Positions 30,289 to 39,258 of a DNA stretch of 60,436 bases are shown piece after piece (position 1 is the first letter of the stretch; the number at the start of each line of letters is the position of its first letter). The stretch spans positions 1 to 60,436 of the forward strand of contig CALVPY010000013.1 of assembly GCA_944354535.1 (NCBI GenBank). Direction: 5' to 3'. A model generated the notes under the pieces. The model was not told where the DNA came from and made no database searches. It was given only the letters and a program-made list of their open reading frames with translations. Source of the DNA: an uncultured Clostridia bacterium (GTDB taxonomy: Bacteria > Bacillota > Clostridia > Christensenellales > Borkfalkiaceae). The position numbers and the translations under genes were made by a program.

Positions 30289-31373
30289 ATGCGTTCTGCG
30301 ATGAGGCGGGTCATTTCGCGGCAGCCCACCTTTTTCATGCCTTCGCTCATGATGTCGGGCGTGCGCCAGCCCTCGTTGAGTACTTTGAGGACGGCGTTCT
30401 CGACCGCCGCGCACTCTTCGGTGAGCGAGAAGGAGTCGCGCAGCATCATGGCGGCGGAGAGGATGGTCGCGATGGGGTTGGCGATATCTTTTCCCGCGAT
30501 GTCGGGCGCCGAGCCGTGGATGGGCTCGTACAGCCCGCGCGTGCCGTCGCCCAGAGAGGAGGAGGCGAGCATACCGATGCTGCCCGTCACCTGCGCCGCC
30601 TCGTCGGCGAGGATGTCGCCGAACATATTGGAAGTTAAGAGCACGTCGAACTGCGCGGGATTTTTGACGATCTGCATCGCCGCGTTGTCGACGAGCATAT
30701 CTTCGACTTTGACGTCGGGGTAATTTTGTTCGGCAAAGGCGTGTACGGTGCGCCGCCACAGGCGCGAGCTTTCGAGCACGTTCGCCTTATCGACGGAGAT
30801 GACGTGCTTTTTGCGCTTTCTCGCAAGCTCGCAGGCGATGCGGGCGATGCGCTCGATCTCGCGGACGGAGTACGTCTCGGTGTCCCAGGCGGTCTCGCCC
30901 ATTTTTTCGTCGTCGTATCTTCCGCGCTTGCCGAAGTAGATGCCGCCCGTGAGCTCGCGGACGACGACGATCTCGATGCCGTCTTTGACGAGTTCGCGCT
31001 TTAAGGGGGAGGCGTCCGCAAGGGGCGCCCACAGCCGCGCGGGGCGGATGTTGGAGTACAGCCCCATCGCCTTGCGGATGCCGAGAAGCCCCGCTTCGGG
31101 GCGCTTGTCGCCCGGCAGGTTATCCCAGCGGGGGTCGCCCACCATGCCGCCGACGGCGCCTAAGAGCACGCTGTCCGAAGCGAGGCAGCGCTCCACTGTA
31201 TGCGCGGGCAGAGGTTCGCCGCACGCTTCGATGGCGCAGCAGCCCATGAGGAGGGGTTCGAAGGTGAATTCGTGGCCGTATTTTTTGGCAACTGTCTGAA
31301 GGACGGCAACGGCGCCGTCCGTGATCTCGGGGCCGATGCCGTCGCCCGCGAGCACTGCAATGTGTTTTTTCAT
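30285..31373 (-). CDS. leuB: 3-isopropylmalate dehydrogenase
   Basis: LeuB, 362 residues, oxidises and decarboxylates 3-isopropylmalate using NAD in leucine synthesis. Motifs are [42 protein letters not shown] and [20 protein letters not shown] (NAD site). MKKHIAVL at 31373 is the likely start, with GGAG 9 bp upstream; a second ATG lies three codons earlier. It is third in the minus-strand order leuC-leuD-leuB-yggS. Confidence 0.95.
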   Translation of the reverse strand: MKKHIAVLAGDGIGPEITDGAVAVLQTVAKKYGHEFTFEPLLMGCCAIEACGEPLPAHTVERCLASDSVLLGAVGGMVGDPRWDNLPGDKRPEAGLLGIRKAMGLYSNIRPARLWAPLADASPLKRELVKDGIEIVVVRELTGGIYFGKRGRYDDEKMGETAWDTETYSVREIERIARIACELARKRKKHVISVDKANVLESSRLWRRTVHAFAEQNYPDVKVEDMLVDNAAMQIVKNPAQFDVLLTSNMFGDILADEAAQVTGSIGMLASSSLGDGTRGLYEPIHGSAPDIAGKDIANPIATILSAAMMLRDSFSLTEECAAVENAVLKVLNEGWRTPDIMSEGMKKVGCREMTRLIAERI

Positions 31374-31404
31374 GTTGATCATCTCCGTTCGTTCGGTCGT
31401 GGGG

Positions 31405-31887
31405 TCATTGTTTCAGCGAGTTGATGAGCCCGCCCGCGTCGATGATGCGCTGAATAAAGGGCGGGAAGGGCTGCGCTTTGAACTGCTCGCCCGTCGTCTC
31501 GTCGCGGATGACGCCGAGGGCAAGATCGCAGGAGACCGTGTCGCCTTCCTTGATCGCCTTGACGGCTTCGGGGCATTCGAGGATGGGCAGCCCGATGTTG
31601 ATGGAATTGCGGTAGAAGATGCGCGCGAAGGTGTTGGCGATGACGAGGGAGACGCCGCTCGCCTTGATGGCGATGGGCGCGTGCTCGCGCGAAGAACCGC
31701 AGCCGAAGTTGTCTTCGGCGACGATGATGTCGCCCTTTTTCACTTTCTTCACGAAGTCCTTGTCGATGTCCTCCATGCAGTGGAGGGCGAGCTCTTCGGG
31801 GGAAGAGGTGTTAAGATAGCGCGCGGGGATGATGACGTCGGTATCGACGTTGCTGCCGAATTTATGCACGGTGCCTTGCACTTTCAT
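31405..31887 (-). CDS. leuD: 3-isopropylmalate dehydratase small subunit
   Basis: LeuD, 160 residues, the swivel-domain subunit that joins LeuC to isomerise 2- to 3-isopropylmalate. It shows [40 protein letters not shown] and [15 protein letters not shown]. The short form matches the LeuC2/LeuD2 type of Clostridia and archaea. The start is 1 bp after the leuC stop, and its AGGAGGT ribosome site lies inside the last codons of leuC. Confidence 0.96.
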   Translation of the reverse strand: MKVQGTVHKFGSNVDTDVIIPARYLNTSSPEELALHCMEDIDKDFVKKVKKGDIIVAEDNFGCGSSREHAPIAIKASGVSLVIANTFARIFYRNSINIGLPILECPEAVKAIKEGDTVSCDLALGVIRDETTGEQFKAQPFPPFIQRIIDAGGLINSLKQ

Positions 31888-31888
31888 G

Positions 31889-33142
31889 TTATTTTACCTC
31901 CTGAGGGGTCGCGAGACGGCCTAAAACGGCGCTCGCCGCGGCGACGTAGGGCGACGCGAGATAAATTTCGCTCGTGATATGCCCCATGCGGCCGACAAAG
32001 TTGCGGTTGGTGGTGGAGACGCAGCGCTCGCCGTCGGCGAGGATGCCCATGTGTCCGCCAAGACAGGGCCCGCAGGTGGGGGTGGAGACGACGGCGCCCG
32101 CTCTCACCATGTCGGCGACGAGCCCTTCTTCAAGAGCTTGAAGATAGATCTCCTGCGTCGCAGGGATGACGATGCAGCGCACGCCGTCCGCGACCTTCCT
32201 GCCGCGCAAAATTTCGGCTGCCTGGCGGAGATCGGAGATGCGCCCGTTCGTGCAGGAGCCGATGACTGCCTGCTGGATGGGAAGCTCTTCCCACTCCGTG
32301 CGCGTGTTTTCGGGGAGATGGGGGAAGGCGACGGTGGGTTTCAGCGCGGAAAGGTCGATCGTATACGTCTTTTCGTATTCCGCGTCCGCGTCCGCCTCGA
32401 AAATTTTGGGGGTGCGCTTGAAGCGGCCTTCCATGTAGGCAAGCGTCTTATCGTCGACGGGGAAGATGCCGTTCTTCGCGCCCGCCTCGATCGCCATGTT
32501 GCAGACGGTGAAGCGATCGTCCATCGAGAGGGAGGCAACGCCTTCGCCCGTAAATTCCATGCTCTTGTAGAGCGCGCCGTCCACGCCGATCGTGCCGATG
32601 ATGTGGAGGATGAGGTCTTTGCCCGTGACGTAAGGGGGGAGGCTGCCTTTGAGCTCGAAACGGAGCGCCGCGGGGACTTTGAACCACGCCTTGTTCGTCA
32701 TCATGGCGGCGGCGAGGTCGGTGCTGCCCACGCCCGTCGAGAAGGCGCCGAGCGCGCCGTAGGTGCAGGTGTGGCTGTCTGCGCCGATCACGCAGTCGCC
32801 CGCGCCCACGAGCCCCTGTTCGGGCAGAAGGGCGTGTTCGATGCCCATTTTGCCCACGTCGTAAAAGTGCGTCACCTGCTCCTTTTTCGCGAATTCGCGC
32901 GTCTTTTTCACCTGGCAGGCGGCCTTGATGTCCTTATTCGGGGTAAAGTGATCCATCACGAGCGCAACCTTATCGCGGCACTTCACGCATCCGCCCGCCT
33001 TTTCCACCTCGTTGATGGCGACGGGGGCGGTGATGTCGTTGGCAAGCGCAAGATCGAGCTCCGCTTCGATGAGCTGACCCGCTTCCACGCAAGGGAGCCC
33101 CGCGTGCGCGGCGAGGATCTTCTGCGTCATCGTCATTCCCAT
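31889..33142 (-). CDS. leuC: 3-isopropylmalate dehydratase large subunit
   Basis: LeuC, 417 residues, an aconitase-family enzyme with a 4Fe-4S cluster. Cluster Cys are in [10 protein letters not shown] and [14 protein letters not shown]. Other marks are [14 protein letters not shown] and [20 protein letters not shown]. The ATG at 33142 has AAGGAGATA 6 bp upstream; a TTG ten codons earlier would lie inside the promoter region. It is first gene of the leucine operon; no leuA is in the window. Its promoter overlaps that of the divergent LysR gene. Confidence 0.96.
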   Translation of the reverse strand: MGMTMTQKILAAHAGLPCVEAGQLIEAELDLALANDITAPVAINEVEKAGGCVKCRDKVALVMDHFTPNKDIKAACQVKKTREFAKKEQVTHFYDVGKMGIEHALLPEQGLVGAGDCVIGADSHTCTYGALGAFSTGVGSTDLAAAMMTNKAWFKVPAALRFELKGSLPPYVTGKDLILHIIGTIGVDGALYKSMEFTGEGVASLSMDDRFTVCNMAIEAGAKNGIFPVDDKTLAYMEGRFKRTPKIFEADADAEYEKTYTIDLSALKPTVAFPHLPENTRTEWEELPIQQAVIGSCTNGRISDLRQAAEILRGRKVADGVRCIVIPATQEIYLQALEEGLVADMVRAGAVVSTPTCGPCLGGHMGILADGERCVSTTNRNFVGRMGHITSEIYLASPYVAAASAVLGRLATPQEVK

Positions 33143-33165
33143 AGCGATTATCTCCTTGTTTGTGT

Positions 33166-33203
33166 TTGACAAAATTATAGCACATATGCTATACTCTCGT
33201 CAA
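33166..33203. promoter_or_regulatory. Overlapping divergent promoters of leuC and lysR-type gene with palindrome
   Basis: Plus strand: TTGACA (33166-33171), 18 bp, TATACT (33190-33195), facing the LysR gene. Minus strand: TTGACG (33198-33203), 18 bp, TATAAT (33174-33179), facing leuC. The two promoters occupy the same DNA. The shared centre 33176-33193 is a palindrome, TATAGCA-CATA-TGCTATA, with the T-N11-A form of LysR-type binding sites. Confidence 0.8.
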
Positions 33204-33252
33204 TCATACAAAAAACGAATTATTAAATCGGAGCAATCGATTATTCGCATTT

Positions 33253-34074
33253 ATGGATACCGAGAATTTGCGCACTTATTTATCGGTGGTGCGCTTTTGC
33301 AACTTTACGCGCGCGGCGGAACAGCTCTTCGTTGCGCAGTCCACGGTGACCAACCGCATTTTAGAGCTCGAGCGCGAGGCGGGCGTCAGGCTTTTGCGGC
33401 GGGATACGCGCAATTTTTCCCTCACCGAGGAGGGCAAGCTGTTCGCGGAGTACGCGCGGCGCATCGTCGAGCTTGAGGACGCGCTGAAAAGCGCCGTGCG
33501 GGGCGGCGAGCGGCAGCAGCGGCTGGGAGCGACCAACGCCGTTTACGAGGGGATGCTCAAAGAGCGCATCTTCGGGGGCATCGCCGCGGGCGGGCATTTC
33601 CGCGTGACGCTCGGGCATTCGGCGGAGCTTTTAGAACAGCTGTGGAGCGGTTCGCTCGACGCCGTGTACGGCTATCAGGCGGTGAAGCGGGCGGGGTACA
33701 CCTCAACGCCCTTCTTCGAGGATGAGCTCGTCCTTCTGGTGCGGCGGGATAAAAACGCCTTCCCCCGCGGCGTGACGAAGGCGGAGCTGAGAAAGCTCCC
33801 CTGCGCCATGTGCAACTTTTCCCTCGAGGAGATCGGCTCCTATCTTCGCGAACTCTTCCCCGCGGGGCAGGTGTTCCCCTTTGAAGTGGATAACTCCAAT
33901 AAGGTCAAAGATTTCCTGGCGGCGGGGCTCGGCTATGCCTTTCTGCCGCGCGGCATCGTCAAAAAGGAGCTTGAAGAGGGGCTCCTGGCGGAGGTCGCGC
34001 CCGTCGGGTTTTCGCGCATGAAGCTCAAGAGCTACCGCGTCTGCCGTGCGGGCGAAGAAGAGCGGTTCTTCTGA
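33253..34074 (+). CDS. LysR-type regulator, probable leucine operon controller
   Basis: A 273-residue LysR-family regulator. The N-terminal winged helix is residues 1-60 (TYLSVVRFCNFTRAAEQLFV, AQSTVTNRILELEREAGVRL); the effector-binding domain follows (about 90-270), a little shorter than average. It is divergent from leuCDB with overlapping promoters and a palindromic candidate operator, so control of leucine genes and of itself is likely; the effector could be an isopropylmalate or other keto/branched-chain metabolite, by analogy only. No strong ribosome site: the upstream sequence is TCGGAGCAATCG. Confidence 0.88.
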   Translation: MDTENLRTYLSVVRFCNFTRAAEQLFVAQSTVTNRILELEREAGVRLLRRDTRNFSLTEEGKLFAEYARRIVELEDALKSAVRGGERQQRLGATNAVYEGMLKERIFGGIAAGGHFRVTLGHSAELLEQLWSGSLDAVYGYQAVKRAGYTSTPFFEDELVLLVRRDKNAFPRGVTKAELRKLPCAMCNFSLEEIGSYLRELFPAGQVFPFEVDNSNKVKDFLAAGLGYAFLPRGIVKKELEEGLLAEVAPVGFSRMKLKSYRVCRAGEEERFF

Positions 34075-34221
34075 GCCGGGCGAAAATACAATGCAGCCCG
34101 GGGCGTTTGCCTCGGGCTGCATCGGGAAAATGCTTTGGCGGGGGATATGTCGTCGGGATCCCCGCCATGGGGCGCTTCGGATGCGCCTCTTTGCTGTATT
34201 ATATCAGGTTTTTAGACCTAC

Positions 34222-34253
34222 GTCAATTCTTTTGACCTGAAATTCCATATAAT
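34222..34253 (+). promoter_or_regulatory. Promoter and palindrome ahead of the XRE gene
   Basis: TATAAT at 34248-34253 lies six bases before the ATG at 34260, implying a leaderless mRNA. GTCAA-TTCTT-TTGAC (34222-34236) is an inverted repeat at about the -35 position, a candidate operator. A clear -35 hexamer is not visible. Confidence 0.5.
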
Positions 34254-34259
34254 TTTGAT

Positions 34260-34472
34260 ATGGAACAGAAGGAAACGGCGGCGTATATTGAGCTTATCCG
34301 CTCCGTTATGGCGGAGCGGCATCTTTCGCAGGAGAAGTTTGCTTCGGCGATCGGCGTCAATCAGACGACGGTCAGCCAATGGCTGTTGGGGCGCAAAAAG
34401 CCGGGGTATGACAGCATCCTCTCCATCTGCACGAAGTTCGGGGTGACGCCCAACGAATTTTTCGGGATGTAA
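34260..34472 (+). CDS. XRE-family small DNA-binding protein
   Basis: A 70-residue protein that is essentially one Cro/C1-type helix-turn-helix: helix 2-turn-helix 3 is SQEKFASAIGVNQTTVSQWL, then GRKKPGYDSILSICTKFGVT. Stand-alone XRE proteins often repress their own gene; the palindrome at 34222 in the promoter fits. No toxin or phage gene is adjacent. No ribosome site is present, consistent with a leaderless message. Its targets are unknown. Confidence 0.85.
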   Translation: MEQKETAAYIELIRSVMAERHLSQEKFASAIGVNQTTVSQWLLGRKKPGYDSILSICTKFGVTPNEFFGM

Positions 34473-34500
34473 TGCGCGGCCGAAAGCGGCATCATGTGAA

Positions 34501-34545
34501 GCGCGGCGCGAGGCTTTTGACCCCGCGCCGCGCGCGTTTCTTTAT
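34501..34545. terminator. Terminator between XRE gene and ilvD
   Basis: Stem GCGCGGCGCG with CGCGCCGCGC around AGGCTTTTGACCC, then GTTTCTTT. It is placed between convergent genes. Confidence 0.7.
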
Positions 34546-34576
34546 GCTCGCCGCCCTTTTGGGGCGGCGCCCTTAT

Positions 34577-36244
34577 TTAGAATTTTTGAAAGACTGCGCC
34601 GTCGGAAGCGGAGGTGACGAGGGCGCGGTAGCGCTTCAAGTATCCTTCGACGGGCTTTTCCTTGGGCACAAAGGCTGCAAGGCGGGCCCGGATGACCTCT
34701 TCGGGCACTTTCAGGTCGATGGTGCCCTTTTCGATGTCGATCTCGATGGTGTCGCCCTCTTCGACGACGCCGATGACGCCGCCCGCCGCCGCTTCGGGGC
34801 AGACGTGGCCGATCGCGGCGCCTCGTGTCGCGCCCGAGAAGCGTCCGTCCGTGATGAGCGCCACGGTGTCGCCGAGGCCTGCGCCCACGATGGACGAGGT
34901 GGGGGAGAGCATCTCGCGCATCCCGGGGCCGCCCTTGGGGCCCTCATAGCGGATGACGACGACGTCGCCCTTTTGGATCTTGTTCGTGGAGATGGCCTCC
35001 ATCGCCTCCTCTTCGGAATCGAACACGCGCGCAGGGCCCGAATGGTGGTACATCTTGGGGTCGACGGCGCTCTTCTTGACGACGCTGCCCTCGGGGGCGA
35101 GGTTGCCTTTCAGAATGGCGAGTCCGCCGTAGCTCGAATAGGGGTTGGAAACGGGGCGGATGATCTCCTCGTCGAGGACGCGGGCGTCCTTCGTGCGCTC
35201 TTCCTGCGTCATGAGCGAGCAGGTGAGCGCCTCGCCTTCGAAGAGCCCCGCCTCGATGAGGGAGCGGATGACGGCGGAGATGCCGCCCACTTCGTTGAGC
35301 TCTTCGATGTAATATTCGCCCGCGGGCGCCAGACGGCACAGATTGGGCGTCGTCTTGGAGATCTCGTTCATCGTGTCGATGGAGAGCTGCTCTTTGGAAA
35401 AGCCCAGCTCGCTCGCGAGCGCTAAAAGGTGCAGCACCGAGTTGGAGCTTGCGCCGATCGCCATGTCCACGCGTTCGGCGTTCTTGACGGCGGTCGGGGT
35501 GAGGATGTCGCGCGGGCAGACATTCTTTTCGATGAGCCCCATCACCGCTTCACCCGCTTGTTTTGCAAGGGCGAGGCGTGCCGAGTACACCATGGGAATA
35601 GTGCCGTTGCCGGGGAGCGCCATGCCGAGCGCTTCCAGAAGACAGTTCATGGAGTTTGCCGTGAACATGCCCGAGCACGAGCCGCAGGTGGGGCAGGCGG
35701 TGCATTCGAAGGAATGCAGCTCCTTCTCGTCGATGTGCCCCGAAGTGTAGGCGCCCACCGCCTCGAACATGGAGGAGAGGGAGAGCTTTTTCTTGTTCTT
35801 GCGCCCCGCGAGCATGGGGCCGCCCGAAACGAAGAGGGCGGGCTTGTTGACGCGCACCGCGCCCATCAGCATCCCGGGGATGATCTTGTCGCAGTTGCCT
35901 ACGAGGATGATGCCGTCAAAGGCGTGGGCGTTCGACAAAATTTCCACACTGTCGGCGATGACCTCGCGGGAAGGAAGGGAATAGCGCATCCCCTTGTGGC
36001 CCATCGCGATGCCGTCGCACACGCCGATGCAGGGCACGACGACGGGCTTGCCGCCCGCCGCAATGACGCCCTCCGCCGCCGCCCGTGCGACGTGGTCGAG
36101 ATACATATGCCCGGGGATGATGTCGCTCTGCGCCGAGATGATGCCCACGATGGGTTTTTTCATCTCGCTGTCCGTCCAGCCGAGGGCGCGCAGGAGCGAA
36201 CGCTGCGATGCCATATTGTTGCCGTTTGTAAAGGTGTTTGCCAT
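34577..36244 (-). CDS. ilvD: Dihydroxy-acid dehydratase
   Basis: IlvD, 555 residues, dehydrates dihydroxy acids to 2-keto acids in valine and isoleucine synthesis. The Fe-S Cys are in [12 protein letters not shown] and [12 protein letters not shown], with [14 protein letters not shown] near the C-terminus. GGAGG lies 9 bp ahead of the start on the minus strand. It is separated from ilvN by about 670 bp of repeats, so I cannot tell whether it is in the ilvBN transcript. Confidence 0.97.
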   Translation of the reverse strand: MANTFTNGNNMASQRSLLRALGWTDSEMKKPIVGIISAQSDIIPGHMYLDHVARAAAEGVIAAGGKPVVVPCIGVCDGIAMGHKGMRYSLPSREVIADSVEILSNAHAFDGIILVGNCDKIIPGMLMGAVRVNKPALFVSGGPMLAGRKNKKKLSLSSMFEAVGAYTSGHIDEKELHSFECTACPTCGSCSGMFTANSMNCLLEALGMALPGNGTIPMVYSARLALAKQAGEAVMGLIEKNVCPRDILTPTAVKNAERVDMAIGASSNSVLHLLALASELGFSKEQLSIDTMNEISKTTPNLCRLAPAGEYYIEELNEVGGISAVIRSLIEAGLFEGEALTCSLMTQEERTKDARVLDEEIIRPVSNPYSSYGGLAILKGNLAPEGSVVKKSAVDPKMYHHSGPARVFDSEEEAMEAISTNKIQKGDVVVIRYEGPKGGPGMREMLSPTSSIVGAGLGDTVALITDGRFSGATRGAAIGHVCPEAAAGGVIGVVEEGDTIEIDIEKGTIDLKVPEEVIRARLAAFVPKEKPVEGYLKRYRALVTSASDGAVFQKF

Positions 36245-36576
36245 AAAAATGCCTCCGAAGATTCACATTGTGAGGGTGCGCGCCCCGCGTGGGACGCGCA
36301 CGCCGCTTTATTTTTGCCCGTCAAAAATAAGATCGTGAACGTTAGATCTGTTCTTTTTGTTTTGCAAAGATCTGCCTTGTAAATCTTTTCCGCGAGCAAA
36401 ACCACGCTTTTGCTTCTCAATACTTTCCGCGAGGAGGGTTTCCCTCCGCTTCGTCGCAGCGGAGCAAATTTCGCAAGCCGCTTCGTTCCTCGCGGCTATG
36501 CTCCGATGCTCGCTGCTCCTCTTCCCAAAAAACTCGCTGCGCGACTTTTTCGGGAGTCCTTTCTTATAAATCTTTT
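36245..36576. other. Gene-free region upstream of ilvD with repeat fragments
   Basis: No gene visible. It contains the fragment CCGCGAGCAAAACCACGC (36390-36410) and the motif TTTTCGGGAGTCC also seen near 24110 in the other orientation. No consensus promoter for ilvD could be found. Confidence 0.6.
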
Positions 36577-36922
36577 CCGCGAGCAAAACCACGCTTTTGC
36601 GCTGCGGGACCCAATTTGCGCCATACTTGGCGCTTAGTGACTTTGAGGACAGATACGGTCGCGGGCGACGGGGCGAGGAGATGTTGATGCTCCACCCCTC
36701 ACGGAATTTATTTTGCGCAGCAAAAGAAATTCGTGAACTTTATGCACTACCGCGAGCAAAACCACGCTTTTGCGCTGCGGGACCCAATTTGCGCCATACT
36801 TGGCGCTTAGTGACTTTGAGGACAGATACGGTCGCGGGCGACGGGGTGAGGAGATGTTGATGCTTCACCCCTCACGAAATTTATTTTTGCTTGGCAAAAA
36901 TAAATTTGTGAACTCTATATCT
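36577..36922 (-). repeat. Two tandem 173 bp repeats, family A copies 4 and 5
   Basis: The unit 36577-36749 recurs at 36750-36922 at a constant offset of 173 bp. Each unit carries the family A hairpin on the minus strand, GCGCCA-AGTA-TGGCGC (36618-36633 and 36791-36806). The second unit runs into the last bases of ilvN. Confidence 0.85.
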
Positions 36923-37430
36923 GCTCCTTATAGTCGGGCACGTCGCGCAGGCAGGAAGCCCCTCTTCCGATGGAGGTGACGCCCGTGCGCGCGAGCTCCA
37001 AAATGCCGTAGGGCATGAGCATATTGATGAAGCCGTCGAGCTTGGAAGGCTTGCCCGTCAGTTCCATGATGGTCGCCTCCGTCGAAACGTCGACGATCTT
37101 CGCGCGGAAGATCTGGCTGATCTCGAGCACCTGGCTGCGCGTCGTCGCGTCCGTCCTGACCTTGCAAAGGAGCAGCTCGCGCGAGACGGCGTCCTCTTCC
37201 ACTTTGGTGATCTTCCTCACGTCGATGAGCTTGTCCATCTGCTTCATCATCTGGCCGAGGATGTAGTCGTCGCCGCATAAAACGATGGTCATGCGCGAGA
37301 GGGCAGGGTCTTCCGTCGTGCAGACGGAGAGCGATTCGATGTTGTATCCCCTGCGGGCAAACAGCGCCGCCACGCGGGTCAGAACACCGCTCTTGTTGTC
37401 TACGAGTGCAGAGATGGTATAGCGGTTCAT
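36915..37430 (-). CDS. ilvN: Acetolactate synthase small (regulatory) subunit
   Basis: IlvN/IlvH, 171 residues. The N-terminal ACT domain (YTISALVDNKSGVLTRVAAL, FARRGYNIESLSV) binds valine for feedback control of IlvB; a C-terminal ACT-like domain follows (about 85-160). The start directly follows the ilvB stop codon (0 bp gap), with GGGAGGA inside the last ilvB codons. The 3' end abuts the tandem 173 bp repeats. Confidence 0.95.
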   Translation of the reverse strand: MNRYTISALVDNKSGVLTRVAALFARRGYNIESLSVCTTEDPALSRMTIVLCGDDYILGQMMKQMDKLIDVRKITKVEEDAVSRELLLCKVRTDATTRSQVLEISQIFRAKIVDVSTEATIMELTGKPSKLDGFINMLMPYGILELARTGVTSIGRGASCLRDVPDYKEQI

Positions 37431-39089
37431 TTATCTGTCCTCCCAATCGGTGATGATGGTGTCGTAGGTGGCGCCCGGCCTTATCATGGGCAGCACGTTC
37501 TCGTCGTTGCTGATGCGGCAGTCCACGACGACGGGCGAAGGGGTCGAAAGCGCCTCTTTGAGGACGGGCATGATGTCCTCCTCCTTCTCGATCTTCATGC
37601 CCTTGGCGCCGAAGCTTTCCGCGAACTTCACATAATCCGTCTTCTTGCGGATGTCCGTCTGCGAGAAGCGGTTATTGTAGAAGAGCTTCTGCCACTGGCG
37701 CACCATGCCGAGCGCGCGGTTGTTCATGAGGAGGATGGTGATGGGCAGGTTTTCCGTCACCGCCGTCGAAAGCTCGTTGAGGTTCATGTTGAAGCAGCCG
37801 TCGCCCGTGACGAGGATGACGTGCTTATGGCTCCCGAACGCCGCGCCGATGGCAGCGCCGAGGCCGTAGCCCATCGTGCCGAGGCCGCCGCTCGAACAGA
37901 AGGTGCGGGGCTTTTTGACGGGGTAGTACTGCGCCGTCCACATCTGATGCTGGCCGACGTCGGTAACGACGATGTCGTCGTCTTTTGCGATCTCGGAAGC
38001 GCCGATGATGACCTTATGCCCGAGCTCCAGGTTGGGGCGCTTTGCCTTTTCCGCCTTTTTGAGCTCCGCTGCCTCCTGCATGAAGGGGCGGTCTTTGACC
38101 GTCTCGATGAGGGGGAGCATGGTCTTTAAGGCTTCTTTCACGTCGCCGAGGACGGAATAGGTGACGTTGACGTTCTTGTCGATCTCCGCGTTGTCGATCT
38201 CCACCTGCACGACGACCTTGTTGGCGGCGAATTTGTCGCGGTTGAGGGCGACGCGGTCGGAAAAGCGGGTGCCGAGGGCGATGATGCAGTCGCTCTCGAG
38301 GGCGAGGCGGGCGCTCGTCGCGGTGCCGTGCATGCCCATCATGCCCATGAAGCGGGCGTTCCCCGCGGGGTAAGCGCCGAGGCCCATCAGCGTGCAGGCA
38401 ACGGGCGCGTCAAGTTTTTCGGCGAGGGAGGCGATCTCTTCCTCCGCTTCCGAGGCGATGCAGCCGCCGCCCAGCATGATGAGGGGCTTCTTCGCGGCGT
38501 TGATCGCCCTGACGGCGTCTTCGACGGCGCTCTTTTGAACGGGCTTTTTCGTCAGCTTTTCGGGGGCGTACGGCTCGTAGTCCGTCTCCGCGATCTGCAC
38601 GTTTTTGAGGATATCGATGAGGACGGGGCCCTTTCTGCCCGAGTTCGCGATCTTGAATGCCTGGCGGATGGCGGGGGCGAGGTCTTTGACGTCCTTGATG
38701 ATGAAATTGTGTTTGGTGATGGGCATCGTGATGCCGGTGATGTCGATCTCCTGGAAGGAGTCGCGCCCGAGCATATTGAGGCCGACGTTCCCCGTGATGG
38801 CGACGAGGGGGACGGAATCCATGAAGGCGGTCGCAATGCCCGTCACAAGGTTGGTGGCGCCGGGGCCGCTCGTTGCGAGGCATACGCCGACGCGCCCCGT
38901 GACGCGCGCATAGCCGTCTGCCGCGTGCGCCGCGCCCTGCTCGTGCGAGGTGATGACGTGGCGGATGGTGCCGTCGCGGTAGAGTGCGTCGTAAATATCG
39001 AGCACGGTCCCGCCCGGATAGCCGAATATCGTGTCAACGCCCTGTTCTTTAAGGCAGTTGATGAGGATCTCTGCTCCGTTGCATTTCAT
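37431..39089 (-). CDS. ilvB: Acetolactate synthase large subunit
   Basis: IlvB, 552 residues, a ThDP enzyme that condenses pyruvate units (or pyruvate with 2-oxobutyrate). It has FGYPGGTVLDIYDAL, SHEQGAAHAADGYARVTGR with the catalytic Glu, GRDSFQEIDITGITMPITKH, and the ThDP/Mg motif GDGCFNMNLNEL with LLMNN. GGAGGT lies just ahead of the start on the minus strand. It is first in the ilvBN unit, with a consensus promoter 36 bp upstream and no attenuator visible. Confidence 0.97.
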   Translation of the reverse strand: MKCNGAEILINCLKEQGVDTIFGYPGGTVLDIYDALYRDGTIRHVITSHEQGAAHAADGYARVTGRVGVCLATSGPGATNLVTGIATAFMDSVPLVAITGNVGLNMLGRDSFQEIDITGITMPITKHNFIIKDVKDLAPAIRQAFKIANSGRKGPVLIDILKNVQIAETDYEPYAPEKLTKKPVQKSAVEDAVRAINAAKKPLIMLGGGCIASEAEEEIASLAEKLDAPVACTLMGLGAYPAGNARFMGMMGMHGTATSARLALESDCIIALGTRFSDRVALNRDKFAANKVVVQVEIDNAEIDKNVNVTYSVLGDVKEALKTMLPLIETVKDRPFMQEAAELKKAEKAKRPNLELGHKVIIGASEIAKDDDIVVTDVGQHQMWTAQYYPVKKPRTFCSSGGLGTMGYGLGAAIGAAFGSHKHVILVTGDGCFNMNLNELSTAVTENLPITILLMNNRALGMVRQWQKLFYNNRFSQTDIRKKTDYVKFAESFGAKGMKIEKEEDIMPVLKEALSTPSPVVVDCRISNDENVLPMIRPGATYDTIITDWEDR

Positions 39090-39124
39090 GATAAGACCTC
39101 CTTGAAGAAAGTGTGCTTCCTATT

Positions 39125-39153
39125 ATTGTAATGGGAATATTCGTTTTTGTCAA
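39125..39153 (-). promoter_or_regulatory. Promoter of ilvBN
   Basis: On the minus strand, TTGACA (39148-39153), 17 bp, TACAAT (39125-39130). Confidence 0.85.
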
Positions 39154-39224
39154 GTCTTTGTGAGAGATTTTCGCTGCGCCCGCTCGGTTTTTGTATATTT
39201 ATGCAGAAAAAATGGTGAGTCTAT

Positions 39225-39250
39225 AAAAAACGGGCGCCCGAAGGCGCCCG
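39225..39250 (-). terminator. Terminator after argH
   Basis: On the minus strand, CGGGCGCC-TTCG-GGCGCCCG followed by TTTTTT. Confidence 0.88.
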
Positions 39251-39258
39251 GAAGAGGT

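Noticed and set aside
31979-33169. 396 aa plus-strand frame opposite leuC
   Set aside because: Shadow of leuC, which carries all its cluster-binding Cys.
36577-36922. 173 bp tandem units as CRISPR or as a gene
   Set aside because: Only two units, no spacers, and reading frames repeat in parallel without family matches.
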